Below are positions 1 through 12,700 of a DNA stretch of 64,000 nucleotides, one piece after another. Position numbers and translations under genes: made by a program. How positions within the stretch are numbered: position 1 is the first letter of the stretch; the number at the start of each line of letters is the position of its first letter. The DNA comes from Geosiphon pyriformis (lineage: Eukaryota; Glomeromycota; Glomeromycetes; Archaeosporales; Geosiphonaceae). Below the pieces are notes generated by a model. That model did not search any database, was not told the origin of the DNA, and saw only the letters and a program-made list of their open reading frames with translations. The DNA is taken from NCBI GenBank assembly GCA_016748015.1, contig JAAOMT010000009.1, positions 1,430,762-1,494,761 on the forward strand, in the 5' to 3' direction.

Positions 1-277
1 ACCATGATATAATCAGTGTTACCACCAATAATATAATTTCTTTACCAACAGGAAAACACACATACAAGGTAAGTGTCGAAAATTTTGTTTTTCATACTTG
101 GTTTTATAAATTATAATTTTTCTATATTCTTGATAGGCTCCATTAAGGACTCAGGATACTGGGTCAGGATGGTCTGGGTTTATATTTTTTATCAAATTGG
201 TCGCGATAGTACTTTTCCTTAGTGCTGCAGTAATGGTATATAGAATGTATCAGTCTCAAGCAAATAAACGCTTTTGA
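1..277 (+). CDS. L-type (legume-like) lectin, VIP36/ERGIC-53 type, C-terminal exons (partial)
   Basis: Only the last two coding exons are in the window: 1-68 (frame starts at base 3) and 137-277, joined over a short intron (69-136, GTAAGT...TGATAG). The first encodes HDIISV, the end of the carbohydrate-recognition domain in VIP36-like cargo lectins. The second gives a short linker, one transmembrane helix (about GFIFFIKLVAIVLFLSAAVM) and a short cytosolic tail ending in NKRF, then TGA at 275-277. Family members are type I membrane proteins that bind high-mannose glycoproteins and cycle between ER, ERGIC and Golgi; the KRF tail resembles the VIP36 export/retrieval signal. The upstream lectin domain lies outside the window, so the exact subfamily (VIP36, Emp46/47, ERGIC-53) stays open. 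Confidence 0.8.
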
Positions 278-657
278 AAAAAAATTTCTCCTATTTACCC
301 AGTAATGGATTTACGTCTTTAGGAATATTATCTATAACTTGTTACATAGTACTCTATTATTTATAGTCTAAAATATATGGATCAAAATACTTTAAAAGTT
401 CGATATAAAAGAATAGAACTAAAACTAATTTTGAAATCTCTGAATTTTTGTTTTTATACCAAATATTTCATTGTCGCAAAATTTCTTACAAATCAGCACA
501 ATACCCATATTGAAGTGATTCTATTAAGTAATTATTCTGCAATTTTTCTAATTACGAAATTGGGCTTTTAAGAAAGCTGCAAGCCAATTAAATTCCAACT
601 CCGATGTCTTGGGATAGCAACCTGAATACATGTTCAGTTTACAGTCTCCCAAAAGGA
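278..657. other. Intergenic spacer between convergent genes
   Basis: This 380-bp spacer separates the stop codon of the lectin (+) from the stop codon of the GNL1-like gene (-), so it should hold both 3' UTRs. It is AT-rich. A 64-codon open frame at 377-571 has no family resemblance and is probably chance. Confidence 0.6.
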
Positions 658-3544
658 TCATTCACCCTCGCTTTCATAATTAGCCAATAGACCAAACGAT
701 CCGCCAACCTGTGCTGGCGTGTCTCGGATCACTGTAAATTCCTCATCACTGGTATCGCCATCTGATTTATCCTTATAACAATATTCATTCTTAGTGACTG
801 GCTTTTTTTCAGCATTTAATTTCTTTGTTTTCAGAGATTCTGCATCGATATCTTCACTGATTGTCAAATATTCCGCGTTTGAAAAAAAACCAGGAGGTTT
901 AGTAGAAAGTAATATTCGTCCGTCGTTTGCCAGACGTAGTATAGCATTGGCTGCACGATAAACATCTGGGCGAGAAGATCTATTGGTGAAAAAGCGACGC
1001 TTGATAGCATAAGCTAGTAAAGAGAAAATCATAATTAGAAATTGAAGAACGGTATTGATAATTTGAACGATTTAATAATTTGAAACAGGAGTTGTCCATG
1101 CCTTCACAAATATCCCATGCTGACCATTGATAATCCTTTTCAGTCTCTGGAGGAGTAAGTCCTAAGATTATCTCCAAAGGGACTCTTTCCGCCTTTCGTT
1201 TATTGTCGGATGGTATGGAACGTTAATTATTAAGTAAATAAATCTCAAATGAGATCTTTATAAAATAATCAACAAACCAAATATTGAATGGTTGTATAAG
1301 GCTCCTGAACTTGTGCAATAGAATACATCCCAGATAAAATCTATGTGAAAGTAGTAAATATGAGCATTTAGATATATTATGAAGTGATATTCTGATAATC
1401 TGCAAACCTGCATGGGCTTTGGAAGTAAACTTGGAAATACTAATCCAGGAGAATCACACAAGCGGACATTTCCAGTAAGATGAATGGTTTGGAAATGCTT
1501 TGTGTGTCCTTAAATTGAAAGGATTTTCTCGATAAGAGTTTAAAGGTTAATAATTTGAAAGAACTTTTAGTAAATACCTGGAGTTTTTGATGCACTAACT
1601 ACGGTTCTTCCCAGCATGCCATTAATGAGGCTACTTTTCCCCACATTTGGGTGGCCTATATATTCAAATAAATAAGTTAATTTTATTTTGAAAATTGACA
1701 ATTTATTATAGGCACATACCCACAAGTCCAATAGTTACATAATCTTTGTGTGGTATCATCTCTGAAGGTTCGATGTCAAGCTTTAGTAATTCTAATTTTT
1801 AAGAAAATACGCCTGAATTAGAGCTATAAAGTAAACTAAATCATTTTAACCACAATGTGTTTGATCTATAACTTAGTTCATCAAGCTTGTCTTCCTGCGC
1901 GATTTTCGCTTCATCTGGCTCAATGTCTTCCTCAAAACTTTCTTCCCCACTATCTATCGCTTTCTCGTTATGATCATCCTCACTACTAGAATGTTCGACT
2001 ACATCACTGTAATCTTCAGCTCGAGAATATTGTGATATCAGAGACTCCCAATCTACTTCTAACCCTTGTTTCACAAGCTTTATTTCTTTGCACGCATTAA
2101 GTAAATCTCTGATACCGACCGCACGTTGATATTTGTGATTAGGAGGCCTAGCTTTTTTCTGTAAAAAAGCTTTTCAAAAATAAAATCAAAAACTGTATAA
2201 AATGGTACGGCCAACTCGGGTTACTTTTAATCACCTGTAGATGTATCATCCTCTAACTTGTTATTTGTCGGAAAACAACTAAACTCTACGACATGTACGC
2301 CCGGAAATTCCCGTTCAAAATATCGAGACCAAGCATATCTAGTTTTCTTTGCCACCAAATCTATCTAAATTTGAATTGATTTTTTTATTTCAAATCGTGA
2401 TAATAGTCAAAAATTTTTATTAATTCCATCGTGATTACCTTATTAAAGACAAGTACCATACTTCGCTTTAACTCTTTAACAACATAATTGTATAAAGAGG
2501 GAGGAAAATGCAATAACGGGTGGCGGATGTCGACGATAATAAAAATTATATCAGAGATCTCGAAGACGCGCCATCTTGATTTAGGAATGTGGAAGATAAG
2601 ATCACGTCCAAAACTTGTGAAAATAATAAAGTCTGGATATTCAAAACTTACAATTGCCTCCAAACCTATAATGATTGAGAGATTAATGGAAAGAAGAGGG
2701 ATCTGAAGATTAAAGAGACGTTTCATACCTCAATATTATGTTCAAAGAAGCTCAATTCTTCATTTCCCCATCTCTCGTATAAATCCTTCAGCCATTGCTG
2801 AAAATATCGTTCCTCGCTTATTACCAATTGCTCTCTGGTCATTTTGTAATTCCATGGAGGCCTTTTGGGAAATTCAATGATTACTGGGTACATATCTTGA
2901 GCAGATACTTCCAATTCCGACTTTAAATAAAAGTGTCCGAATTAATTTGTTCCTTTACATACGCAGGTCTTGCTATTTGAGAATTAACTCACTTTAGGAA
3001 GGCGAGTCAAGGGTTTCATACTGGCTAAACGATTTTTCTGAACCTCACGAGGTGTCAACTTCTTAAAAATTGAATATAGTCTTAAATATAAAATAAAATA
3101 ATGATATGGGTTAAAGAATTGTATCGCAAAGTGGGAAATCTAAAAGAATTAATGACTTGGTATGATCCCGAGAGTCCACCGGATCTAAGGCATCAACGAT
3201 TTTTCCTGATTCTTCATCTGAATTACGAGTCAACCCGCCTTGCTTTGTTGTTGTTAAGGATGATGATGATAAGTTTTCAGTTTTTAAAGGGTCCACACTT
3301 TCATCGAGATCTAAGAAGTATTGTAATTATTCCCAGGAAATGGGAAGAGTTTATTCATTTCTTAGAAATCAGGATTATTATCGCCTTTATTTAAATTTGA
3401 TTCAATCATTCTGTAATATTCCACTTTTAAAAAATTCTAAACCAAACCGTCAGTAATTCGCCCAACGTTTTTGGTGCGTCTTTCTTGTAATTGCTTGCGC
3501 TTTTGTTTTCCACTGAAGGGTTTCTTTCGATGTTTGGCATTCAT
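658..3544 (-). CDS. GNL1: GNL1-like circularly permuted GTPase (YlqF/HSR1_MMR1 family)
   Basis: The gene has about 13 exons. The start ATG at 3544 opens MNAKHRKKPFSGKQKRKQL, the basic N-terminus of GNL1. Then follow FPKRPPWNYKMTREQL (exon to about 2728), a 14-nt exon 2652-2665 encoding VWRQL, VDIRHPLLHFP, the G4 motif NKIDL across an intron near 2,430/2,350, an acidic Ser/Glu linker (about 1,860-2,070), G1 HPNVGKSS (exon 1578-1655), G3 DSPG followed by LVFPSLLPKPMQ (1408-1508), SGMYSIAQVQEPYT (1278-1340), WSAWDICE (1087-1192) and DVYRAANAILRLANDGR (658-1013). The G4-G1-G3 order is the circular permutation of this family. FPSLLP, YSIAQVQEPY and DVYRAAN point to GNL1 rather than its paralogue LSG1. 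GNL1 is thought to act in ribosome-linked processes or the nucleolus. Exon borders near 2,983-3,345 and 1,730-1,860 were not resolved. Confidence 0.88.
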
Positions 3545-4127
3545 GACCGAAAAGGGAATCGATAATAAAGAACTTTAATCTATGAAAAGCCTTAATTGGC
3601 CCAAATAAACGATCATCAGGGTGGAATTATTTTGATCAATTGATTTTGTTTGCTAAATTTGACAAGTTTTCCTGTTAAGCAATTAACAATTCCCAGTAGC
3701 ACCATCTTTAATTTTTATCCTTTTGAACCAATTAAGACTATATTTTTGGGTTTAAAAACTCTATGTGAATAACTCTAAAATTTTGTTGATAGTTATAATC
3801 ACACATTTTGCTGACAATGGCCTTCGCTATATAACAAAACCAAAGAGCAAAATAGAAGAAAATTAGACAGATATTACAAGTCGTGGGTAAAATTACAATA
3901 AGGAATGTACGAAATGTGAAAAAAAGTAAAAGAGGGTCAAAGAAAATGTCCTTTTGATACGGGTTTAGGGACTAAATTCAAGATATCAAAAGCAAAAATA
4001 TATAATTACAAGTAAAACGAGTGGACAGTAAAAATTGTATAACAAAGGATGAATATATAGTCAGCAAGAACGACAGGTGCAAAATGGGAATCCCAATGAA
4101 ACCGGCGGATTTTACGTCTATGATTGA
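3545..4127. other. Intergenic: CNOT9 3' side and GNL1 5' side
   Basis: Both neighbours are on the minus strand, so this 583-bp spacer should contain the CNOT9 3' UTR and terminator (right part) and the GNL1 promoter (left part). I see no open frame or RNA gene. No specific promoter motif was recognised. Confidence 0.5.
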
Positions 4128-5506
4128 TTAGTTTGTGGTTACCACATTGTCAGAGAGATTGACCAAAAGTTGGGCCAAGTAACGCTTGGTATGGGCATCA
4201 TCTTTTAAAACTTGAGAAAATGTGGCGTCGCGAAGAGGTTCTGGTAAACATTGGCGTAAAGCCTCTCTAGCCCTATTAGTTGAAATCAATTTAATCAGCT
4301 TTGACAATAACTTATTCGATTCAATAATATAGAGTTATAAGTTACCTTGGATTTTCCGAAAGTCGAACATAACAACGTACAACGTGTTTTAACAGACGGA
4401 CTGCTTGAGTCTCAACAAGTTGACTGACCATGTTGCTCAATACGGTCCCCACAGCGTAAAATCGCTCATAGGTTTGACAAATATAAGACAAACCTAATTC
4501 GTCCAAAAGTATTTTTTGGACAATAAATATGGCCACCGTTTTGGAGAGTTCACTCCCCGTTTCCATGATACGTAAACATAGTGGGATAATTTCGGTAGAT
4601 AGGAGGAAATTGATAACTTCGGTATTGTCATTCTATAATAATTTATACAATTAAAATTAAATTTTTTATTTGCTTATTTTGCTTCCAGGAAATGTACCTT
4701 GACTAGAGCTCCAATTACACCGAGACTTGTTAGCCTTAGATATTCAAATGGCCTGGTTTTGCTCGTTGTATTGAGGAATGGGTACAGGAACAATGGAATG
4801 TGGGCTGAAAAATTGAAAATTTTCAGCCTACCAACCAATTACGATCATCAATTAACTAAGTAACGAAAATTACCATGAAGAAACAACCCTCTTGTTTCAC
4901 CGTGGCTCGCGACGCATTGTAACAATGCTAAGGCATTACAAACTCGATTTGAAATATGAGCTGTCAACGCGGGTGGGGATAACATGGGATAAACCGATAC
5001 AATCTCTTGAAGCAAGGCAGCCATGACTCCTAAAGTGTGGTTGATTGCAATTTGATTGAGATACCACGAAAAATAAATATTTCTCAGAACTAAAATCAGA
5101 ACATACCGAAAGAGTGCCAAAGGATCAAAGCCAAGTCATCGTACTGTTCGCGCTTTTTGCTAAGCTCCAGCAGAGCTTGTTCACGATTTACAGGATTTGT
5201 GAGCTCGATGACAAGTGTATAAATTTTGTCTTCTTCAATGGACTGAGCATACTTTTGTTGTTGTTGTTGCTGTTGCTGCTGTTGCATACTAGGAAGACTG
5301 ATTGGCCCTCCTGAAGGATTACCCCAAAGATCGCCCATTTGAAGTCCATGTATGTTTGCAGCTGACGCATGAAGATGATTAGATAAAGAGGCTGCACCCG
5401 GAAGGTTTAAAGGATTAGGCGTTGCTAAAGCTGAGGCGGCAGCCTGTTGCAATTGCAGATACTGTTGAAGTTGAGGATTATTGTGGTGTTGTGAAATAGA
5501 GTGCAT
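4128..5506 (-). CDS. CNOT9: CCR4-NOT complex subunit 9 (RCD1/CAF40)
   Basis: Five exons (5107-5506, 4874-5029, 4698-4804, 4346-4632, 4128-4272) join in frame to 364 codons plus TAA. Every junction is GT-AG and restores family sequence, for example [29 protein letters not shown] and [15 protein letters not shown]. The first ~90 residues are Gln/Ala/Asn-rich with a run of 10 Gln (residues 75-84). From about residue 92 the armadillo-like Rcd1 domain runs to near the end ([56 protein letters not shown]). CNOT9 binds NOT1 and helps recruit RNA-binding proteins and GW182/TTP-type partners for mRNA deadenylation. The Q-rich leader resembles fungal Caf40 and is absent from animal CNOT9. The next gene to the right is divergent. 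Confidence 0.95.
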
Positions 5507-6587
5507 GACTGTTTAAATTATTGAAAGTGGTCGTTATGTACTGGGAAATGTAGTTCCGGGAGCGTATTTTCAGTATGATATTCTAGTCAAAGGACTTCTT
5601 AAATTTTAATACAACGGCAAACCGTTTTACTGCGTTTTTTGCCAGATTTTTTTTTGTTTTGTTATAGCACTGTCTAGTCGCCAAAATTATATAATATCAT
5701 CTAGGTGAATAACGTCACTGATCATCTGATCAATTCATATTTTTGTTTTATAACATTAACAATTTTTATTATATATTTTCTTAATAATTATATTTAATAT
5801 AAATTTAAATTAATTGTAACCTAAGACAAAAAAACACAAATTTTAATAAAAAAACATATAAATTCTAATGATAATTAATTTTATTTTGTATTAAAATACA
5901 AATATTAAATATTAAAATAATATGTTTAAATAATATAAATATAAATATTATTAATTTGATTTTTTTATAATGTTCAATTAAGAAAAATTAAAATATTCAA
6001 TTATTAACAAATAATAAAAAATATAATAATAATAAAACTAATTAATTAGATTTCTATAAATTTAACCAAATTTTTATTTAATTAAATACTCCAAAATTTT
6101 AATATTGTAAGTTTATAATATTTTTTTACTAATATATTAAAATATTTTATGTTATATAAATTAATAATAATAATATTTTTTATATTTATTTATTATACTT
6201 ATTATTTTTAATATTTTTTAATATGTTTTTGTATTTTCAATAACTTATTTTTAAATTTATAATGTTTTAACAGTTTAAAAATAACAAATCAGATTGAAAA
6301 TTTTTTGCCAGCGATTTCTTTTTATATATATATGTTACTTTATTATCTATTTTCGCATTCTAAGATTAGATTTTCACGGGAGCACAAGTCGCGTTCATTT
6401 CCATTCTGATTGTTTTGACGTCACGCGAATTCGTAAATTCGCGACATAAACATTATTAAAGAATGAAATAGATAAAAACGATTACTTTGCTTTTGGTGAT
6501 TTTATTCTCAAGTTCCCACCCTTTCCTCGATTTTCTACTTTCGACTTAAATAACTAAGTATCTATAACCTAAATTTCCTACTTTAAA
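5507..6587. promoter_or_regulatory. Divergent promoter region of CNOT9 (-) and cyclin B (+)
   Basis: This 1.08-kb spacer lies between two start codons in opposite directions, so it must hold both promoters. The centre (about 5,750-6,300) is extremely AT-rich with A and T runs, a typical nucleosome-poor stretch; less AT-rich flanks lie next to each gene. I do not recognise individual transcription-factor sites. Confidence 0.5.
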
Positions 6588-8089
6588 ATGTCGCCTCCAA
6601 AACCGATAACGGCCGCTCCACGTAATTTTAAGCGATCAGCTCTAAGCGATGTCAGCAATATTCCCGTCATAAAGCCATTAAAGACGAAAACGAATTCGGT
6701 CACCGATGAAAACGCTGGTCCTTCTAAACAAACTTTAACAAAACCGGTGGCACCTATTACGCTTCGAGCTCCAATACAGAAAAATGCCATTGGTGTAACC
6801 GGTACTTTCGCAAGAAGAACGCTAAGGGAAACTGTAAATCATGGCGCTCTTGAAAACGAGATTACCGTTCGCGAAGAGAAAGTGGTTTTTACAAAAGTCG
6901 AAAAACAGACCACCACCCATGAAGTAAAAGTGGCCTTGCCAAAACCAGAAGTAAACAGACCTGTCTTTAGAAATGCAATGATTAGACAAGAACGAATAAA
7001 ACAACCCTCTATAAGTACAACTTTGCTACCTAGTACATCCCATCTTGCCAAAAAACCAAAAGTATATGATTGGGATGATCTTGATGTGGATGACCACGAT
7101 GATCCTTTAATGGTATCAGAATATGTAGTTGAGATATTCGAATATTTGAAAGGGCTTGAAGTGAGTATTAAATGGGGTTTGTTTGTCCACAATCAAAATA
7201 AAATGATTGTGAATATTAACTGCTTTTAAATACGTATCATAACATAGCTTGAAACGATGCCCAATCCTAATTATATGGAAACTCAAAAAGAATTAGCTTG
7301 GAAAATGCGTTCCATACTTGTAGATTGGTTGATTGAAGCGCATAACAGGTTTCGCCTCTTACCCGAAACACTTTTCTTAGCCGTTAATATCGTTGACCGC
7401 TTCCTTTCTGCACGTGTGGTCTCTTTGGTGAAATTACAATTGGTCGGCATTACCGCGATGTTCATCGCGTCAAAATACGAGGAAACTTTGGCACCTTCCA
7501 TGAAAAATTTCATATACATGTCTGATGGGGGTTATACTGAGCAAGAAATTCTTAAAGCTGAGCGTTATATTCTCCAAACACTCGACTTTAAGTTGAGCTA
7601 TCCATCACCTATGAATTTTCTCAGGCGAAGTTCCAAAGCGGATAATTATGAAATTCACGCCCGCACAGTCGCCAAATATCTTCTTGAGGTAACTTTGCTT
7701 GATCACCGATTCTTAGCTATTACTCCATCAAAAGCAGCAGCCTCGGCTCTCTACCTTGCTCGCCAGATGATTGGTAGTGGTGAATGGGTGAGTTAATTAA
7801 AAATGAAGAAAAGATTCGCTTCTTATTTAGGCAAATAATTCTCACTCGATAAATTTCTTCGATTCCTCATTAGCATGCAAACCTGGTCCACTATTCAAAT
7901 TATACTGAAGAAGAACTTCGACCCTGCGTTGAATTGATCATTGATTATTTGAGAAAGCCCATGAAATACGATGCCCTTTATAAAAAATATGCAACCAAAC
8001 GTTTCATGAAGGCTAGTATATTTGTGCAAGAGACGATCAACAAGTATAACAATCAACTCGAACGAAACTCTGGGCCTATTCAACGCTAG
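6588..8089 (+). CDS. G2/mitotic B-type cyclin
   Basis: Exons 6588-7160, 7248-7787 and 7874-8089 join in frame to 442 codons plus TAG; introns are GTGAGT...CATAG and GTGAGT...TTAG. Residues 16-24 are RSALSDVSN, an exact RxxLxxxxN destruction box for APC/C. The linker is Lys/Thr-rich. Residues ~172-191 (DPLMVSEYVVEIFEYLKGLE) begin the cyclin fold. The cyclin box has MRSILVDWLIEAH, LAVNIVDRFLS, LQLVGITAMFIASKYEE and AERYILQTLDF. The cyclin C domain ends near ATKRFMKAS. B cyclins bind and activate Cdk1 for entry into mitosis. A second methionine inside exon 2 (MPNPNYME) is not needed because exon 1 supplies the D-box. It is divergent to CNOT9 and followed by transposon DNA. Confidence 0.95.
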
Positions 8090-9597
8090 GATATTTGGTC
8101 GTGGGCGGAAAAATGTTGAACAACATTTATGAACTCAACAACTGCGTAGGCCTGGATACTTTGAAGATGGGACATGATTTTTGACATGATAAAACCTTAG
8201 TTGCAACTGGCTTTTTCAAAGATGGACAATGACAAAGCATATTTTTTATTCTTAAAAATACATACTAATTCCAGTTAGTAAAGTTTACCTTTACGTCTGT
8301 TATCCTAACACCCTTTAATCATATTCATAATATTTATCAAAACTTTCCACCTTCCAAACTTATGCTATAACAGTTAATCAACTTAGTCATGAAAGTTGAA
8401 GCCTTGAAGACTTCCATTATGCGAAATGGCCGATCTCTTCGTTTGAACTTTGGAATTTTATAGCCTCCCAAAATACGAGTAAACCTAATTAACGATATCT
8501 TTTGTGTTGTCGTAATTTCATCTTTAAATCTGCGAAAATCAAGATTTAACTCGATTTTGTATACGTTAGTATAATTTTAATCATAAAAACAATTAGCTTT
8601 TAAACCTATTGTAAACGTCACCATAATTATTATTTTTTATATTGAGTATTTTGTAGGATTGAAATATAAACATCCCATAATTTGAATTTGAAATTTGGGT
8701 ATTTTCGTTTTAAAAAACTCGGGCAAAAATGGCAAAATCCTATCTAAAACACAGCACGAAACAATTTACACTTCTGGAATAATGGCATAAGCAACGAAGA
8801 TTCCAATACGAACAATATATGACAACCCGAAGAAACTGGTACTTTAGACCGAAAAAAAGGGTCTGGTCAACATTTGGCAGCTGGAGGATACAATAAAAAC
8901 AATACCTGACGAAATCTTTGCATGCGTGACTTTTCTAAAAAAGGTAAGCTTGTTTGCATGCCTCAATAAAACAATGATCTTAAGTATATAAGCTGTCTTT
9001 ACTAAAATGTACATTATTTTTTAATATAATTATTATATAAAGATAATTTAAAGTGACTGGTCACGTGCAAAATTTTTATAGTTTCTAAAACTATTATTAC
9101 TTTCAGTTAAATAAAACATCGTAAAAATACTTTTTTTAGCTATTTTTAAATCAAAACAGTTTTTACTTATTATTCAAATAAAAATTGAAAAAATTAATAA
9201 GTTTAAAATTAACTAATTAAATTTTAGCATTATAGATAACGTAATAATACCAAAAATACCAAAAATTCTAAAAATACCAAAAAAAATATTAAATTATTTT
9301 ATATTATTAAAAAAATATATACAAATAACAATGGATAAAAAAAGAATAAATTTAAATAAAACACTCTGTTTTGAAAAATTAGTTTATTAGAGCCAAAAAT
9401 TATAGAATTTTATTTAATTAATTATTAAAAAACATAATACATAATAATTTTAATTAAGTAAAAAAGTAATAATTATGTATTTAATATAATTTTTATTTAT
9501 TATTTAAATAGATAAAATAATTAAGTTGAATAATTAAATAAAAAATATATATAAATAAAAATATACAAATACTTAGTATTTTAATAAGTTGTATTAT
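8090..9597 (+). other. Intergenic, AT-rich, no gene supported
   Basis: The left part should hold the cyclin B 3' UTR. From about 9,000 the sequence becomes very AT-rich and merges with the tail of LINE-1. A short stretch near 8,750-8,890 is less AT-rich but stops break every frame and I recognise no family. Confidence 0.45.
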
Positions 9598-9731
9598 TTT
9601 TTTTTATTACAAGTTTAATGAATGAAGTCCAACCACTATCTAATACATAAAACCAAACTAAGTGAAACCAATTAAACACAGCTCACGTACAGATTACATA
9701 TGGCCAGTCACTCAGGCCAGACAAGACAACA

Positions 9732-12700
9732 CTATATATCTATAGCAACAAAAGCATTACCACCTAAACCAGAGAAAAAATGACACAATTTGTGTCTATC
9801 AAACTTGACAGCAAAAGATTCTATAATACCAAGCATATGGATAACACCAGCCAACAATGTAGAAACTACATTATTGAACAAGCTAGAAACCACATCATTA
9901 TCCCCAACCAAGCCAGCCTTTTCTATCTCCACTCTATGCTTGGTCCTAATAGTCTATATTTGAGTATGCTGCAGTTCCACCACAAATCTAATGAATTCCA
10001 CTAGGGTCTGAGTAGCTTTTTTTCTTTCCTCAAAAACTGAAACAGCTTTGGCATATCAATCTTTCATTACAAAACCCTTGTACACTGCTGTATAAAGATC
10101 TACATCTAAAGAACATGACGAGAGCAAGAGCAAAATAGCAGACAGAGATGAACTCATAAGACCAGATATTGACATCCATTTTTCAGCAGCTTCAACCAAA
10201 ATGTTCCCACAGAGACCAGAGTCATCAGAACAAGCAAAAACATGATCAGAGAACTCTACTTTGCCATACAGCAAACACAAAACACTAGAATAACTTCTGC
10301 TATACAACCTCTTTTTAACTACAACTGGCAGCTGCCTGTATACAACTTTCATTAAATACATATGTAAATTAGCTGACTTTCTACTGGTAAACCCAGAAAG
10401 CATGTGTAAATTAGAATGCCAAACTATTACAGTAGCATCCTAATCTATTTCCTTAATTATAGTATTTAGAACTATACCAAAACCTGGACCAGTCTCCCAA
10501 CAAGCACAGCATATTGACCAGTATAAGTCCCAAGCAAAATGACAAACATTGTCAGATATGGTAGTCTTTTCAGCAACTAGAAATCTCTCCCAAATATTAA
10601 CTGGCAAAAAAAAAGACAAGGAAATAGTCTCATTAGCCAGCGTGTTAGCTCTTATATTGCCCAACACATCTGAATGTCCTTTAACCTTCATCCACTTAAT
10701 TAAAATATTTTTGTTTTTAAGGAGATTGACAATTTGCAATCTTTCGATCCAATATTGGTTACACAAGTCAAGTGTAGCTAAAAAAGCCTCGGAAATGTAG
10801 GCATCAATTGCAGATTAACTATTCAAGTATAAAACCACTAAGCAAGAAGATGGAACACACTCCAAAACCAACACCACAGCTTGCAGTTCAGCTAAAGTAG
10901 AGGACAAAAGTCCAGTGATCTTAACTCCAATGCTCACATTTGCAGCCAGAAAGTATGTAGCTGCTCTATCTATCATTTCAACAGAACCAACACATCTCAA
11001 GGACCCATTTGTATACATCTCAATACAATTAGATCATATCTCTAGCAGGCTATCACAAACTTCAGAAAACCTATCAGAATTTAAAACACTCAGCATATTA
11101 TTCTCAGTAGCAGTAGCAGCTCTGACCCCCAAAGAAATATAATCATTCATAAAATCAGATATCAAAGAAAACCAGTAAGGCACAGAGCCCCTTGGGTCCA
11201 ATCACTTCCAATGCCGAAATGTTTTCCAGTCCATCACTTTTCTTTTCTTGTTAAAAATTCTGTCACCAAAAGCAACACCAAAATGCTTCAATAAAAAAAT
11301 GGATTTGTAATACAAAGACTAATCTAGAATGCCAAACATTGGGAAATTGCCAGATCCACGAAAGGCACAAGGTAAATTGTTTAACAAGAATAATTCATTC
11401 TCCAAAAAAATCTTCACCACCTTTGCCAAGAAATTGTTAACAAGACTAACATGCAACTTAATAGGAAATTGCAAAGGATTCAAAAGAGACCATCCCAGAA
11501 CTTGCAAATCCAAAAATTTATAATCAAATAAATGTCTAAGAATACTGTAGTTATTAGAAAATGAAATCAGTGATGCCAGTTTTCTTTTAGACTGTACTTG
11601 CTTAAAAGGCTTTAATTCATATAAAGAAGGGTGATGCAAAACTTCACTGAGGAAGTCATGTGGTAAACCAGCTTTAACTCTAAGACCTTTTCTAACCATG
11701 ATATCCCACTTACAATACACATCTAAAGTAATAAAACTGAACTGTACATGATAGCTAACAATGGGCTGCAAAACCACTGACACCAAATAACAGAATTGTT
11801 TATCTGTAATAGCTTTTTTTAACACTATATTAGAAAAAAACTTGACATTCTTATAGACTTGAGCCAAACTGAGCTTAGAGAGACCCTCAGTTGACAAGAA
11901 AATACCCAAGTATCGGTGTAACTTACCTTTTCTAGCAATTAAAATTGGCACTTTATTGATTAATAGCAAAGCATTCTTAACCTCTTGATTGATAGAAATT
12001 GCTACTATTGTTATAAGTGATTATTTGGGGTCTTAAATCAAATAACAAATCCATAACTTGGTGCTCAATATCTTGACAATGCTGGTAATACTGGTACGTT
12101 GGTTGTATCTAAAGGTTTTTTTTAGAGTTGAATCCTTTGTATAATGAACAGAAATTCAATGATGATGTAGTTGGTTGGTGAGTTGTGTTTCCAATTTTTG
12201 TCTTCAGCTTGGTGGCTGGTTTATTCTGACAGTCATGCTCTTCTGATAAGCTATCTATTAATATATATATAATTTTACTCTTATTTCTGGGTTTTTTACC
12301 AGGCTATCCATGATGTCAATTACTTAGTGCTTTAATCTCTTAATCAGTTAGTATACACCAATAAAATCAAGAAAAAAAATAAACAAAAATAAAAAAATGA
12401 GCCAAGGCAATATGCAAGTTAGTATCCGTCAATAGCCATGATCAAGAGCTATTGTTTCAGTGTGGTTAAGTATCACTTACAATCAACATGAAGTGTTGAT
12501 AGTGGAGAGTAGATTGAAATGGTGAATAATTATTTATTAATATTTGTGAATGGAAAGTTGCTTAGATGAAATCTAAATTAAGAGGTCTCTAATGTCAGAA
12601 TTCTGTTTTTTCTACTTCTAATATTACTACTATATATACATATTTGATGTTCTACGAGATTGCTCACATTTTCAAGCAATGTGCTATGATTTCTTGAGCA

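Noticed and set aside
377-571. 64-codon open frame between the lectin and GNL1 genes
   Set aside because: No family features, lies in the expected 3' UTRs of two convergent genes, and is short.
2488-3394. Plus-strand open frames opposite GNL1 exons
   Set aside because: They are shadows of conserved minus-strand exons, whose translation matches the GNL1 family.
658-3544. Identification as LSG1, the other circularly permuted GTPase
   Set aside because: FPSLLP, YSIAQVQEPY and the DVYRAAN-type end match GNL1 better than LSG1.
5096-5397. Alternative frames across the Gln-repeat of CNOT9
   Set aside because: CAG-type repeats open all frames; only the minus-strand frame joins to the conserved Rcd1 domain.
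8730-8890. Short translated segment (RNWYFRPKKRVWSTFG) suggesting a small gene
   Set aside because: No start in frame, stops on both sides, and no splice arrangement that I could support.
9780-11142. Plus-strand open frames in LINE-1
   Set aside because: They lie antisense to the RNase H and zinc-binding domains of ORF2 and have no features of their own.
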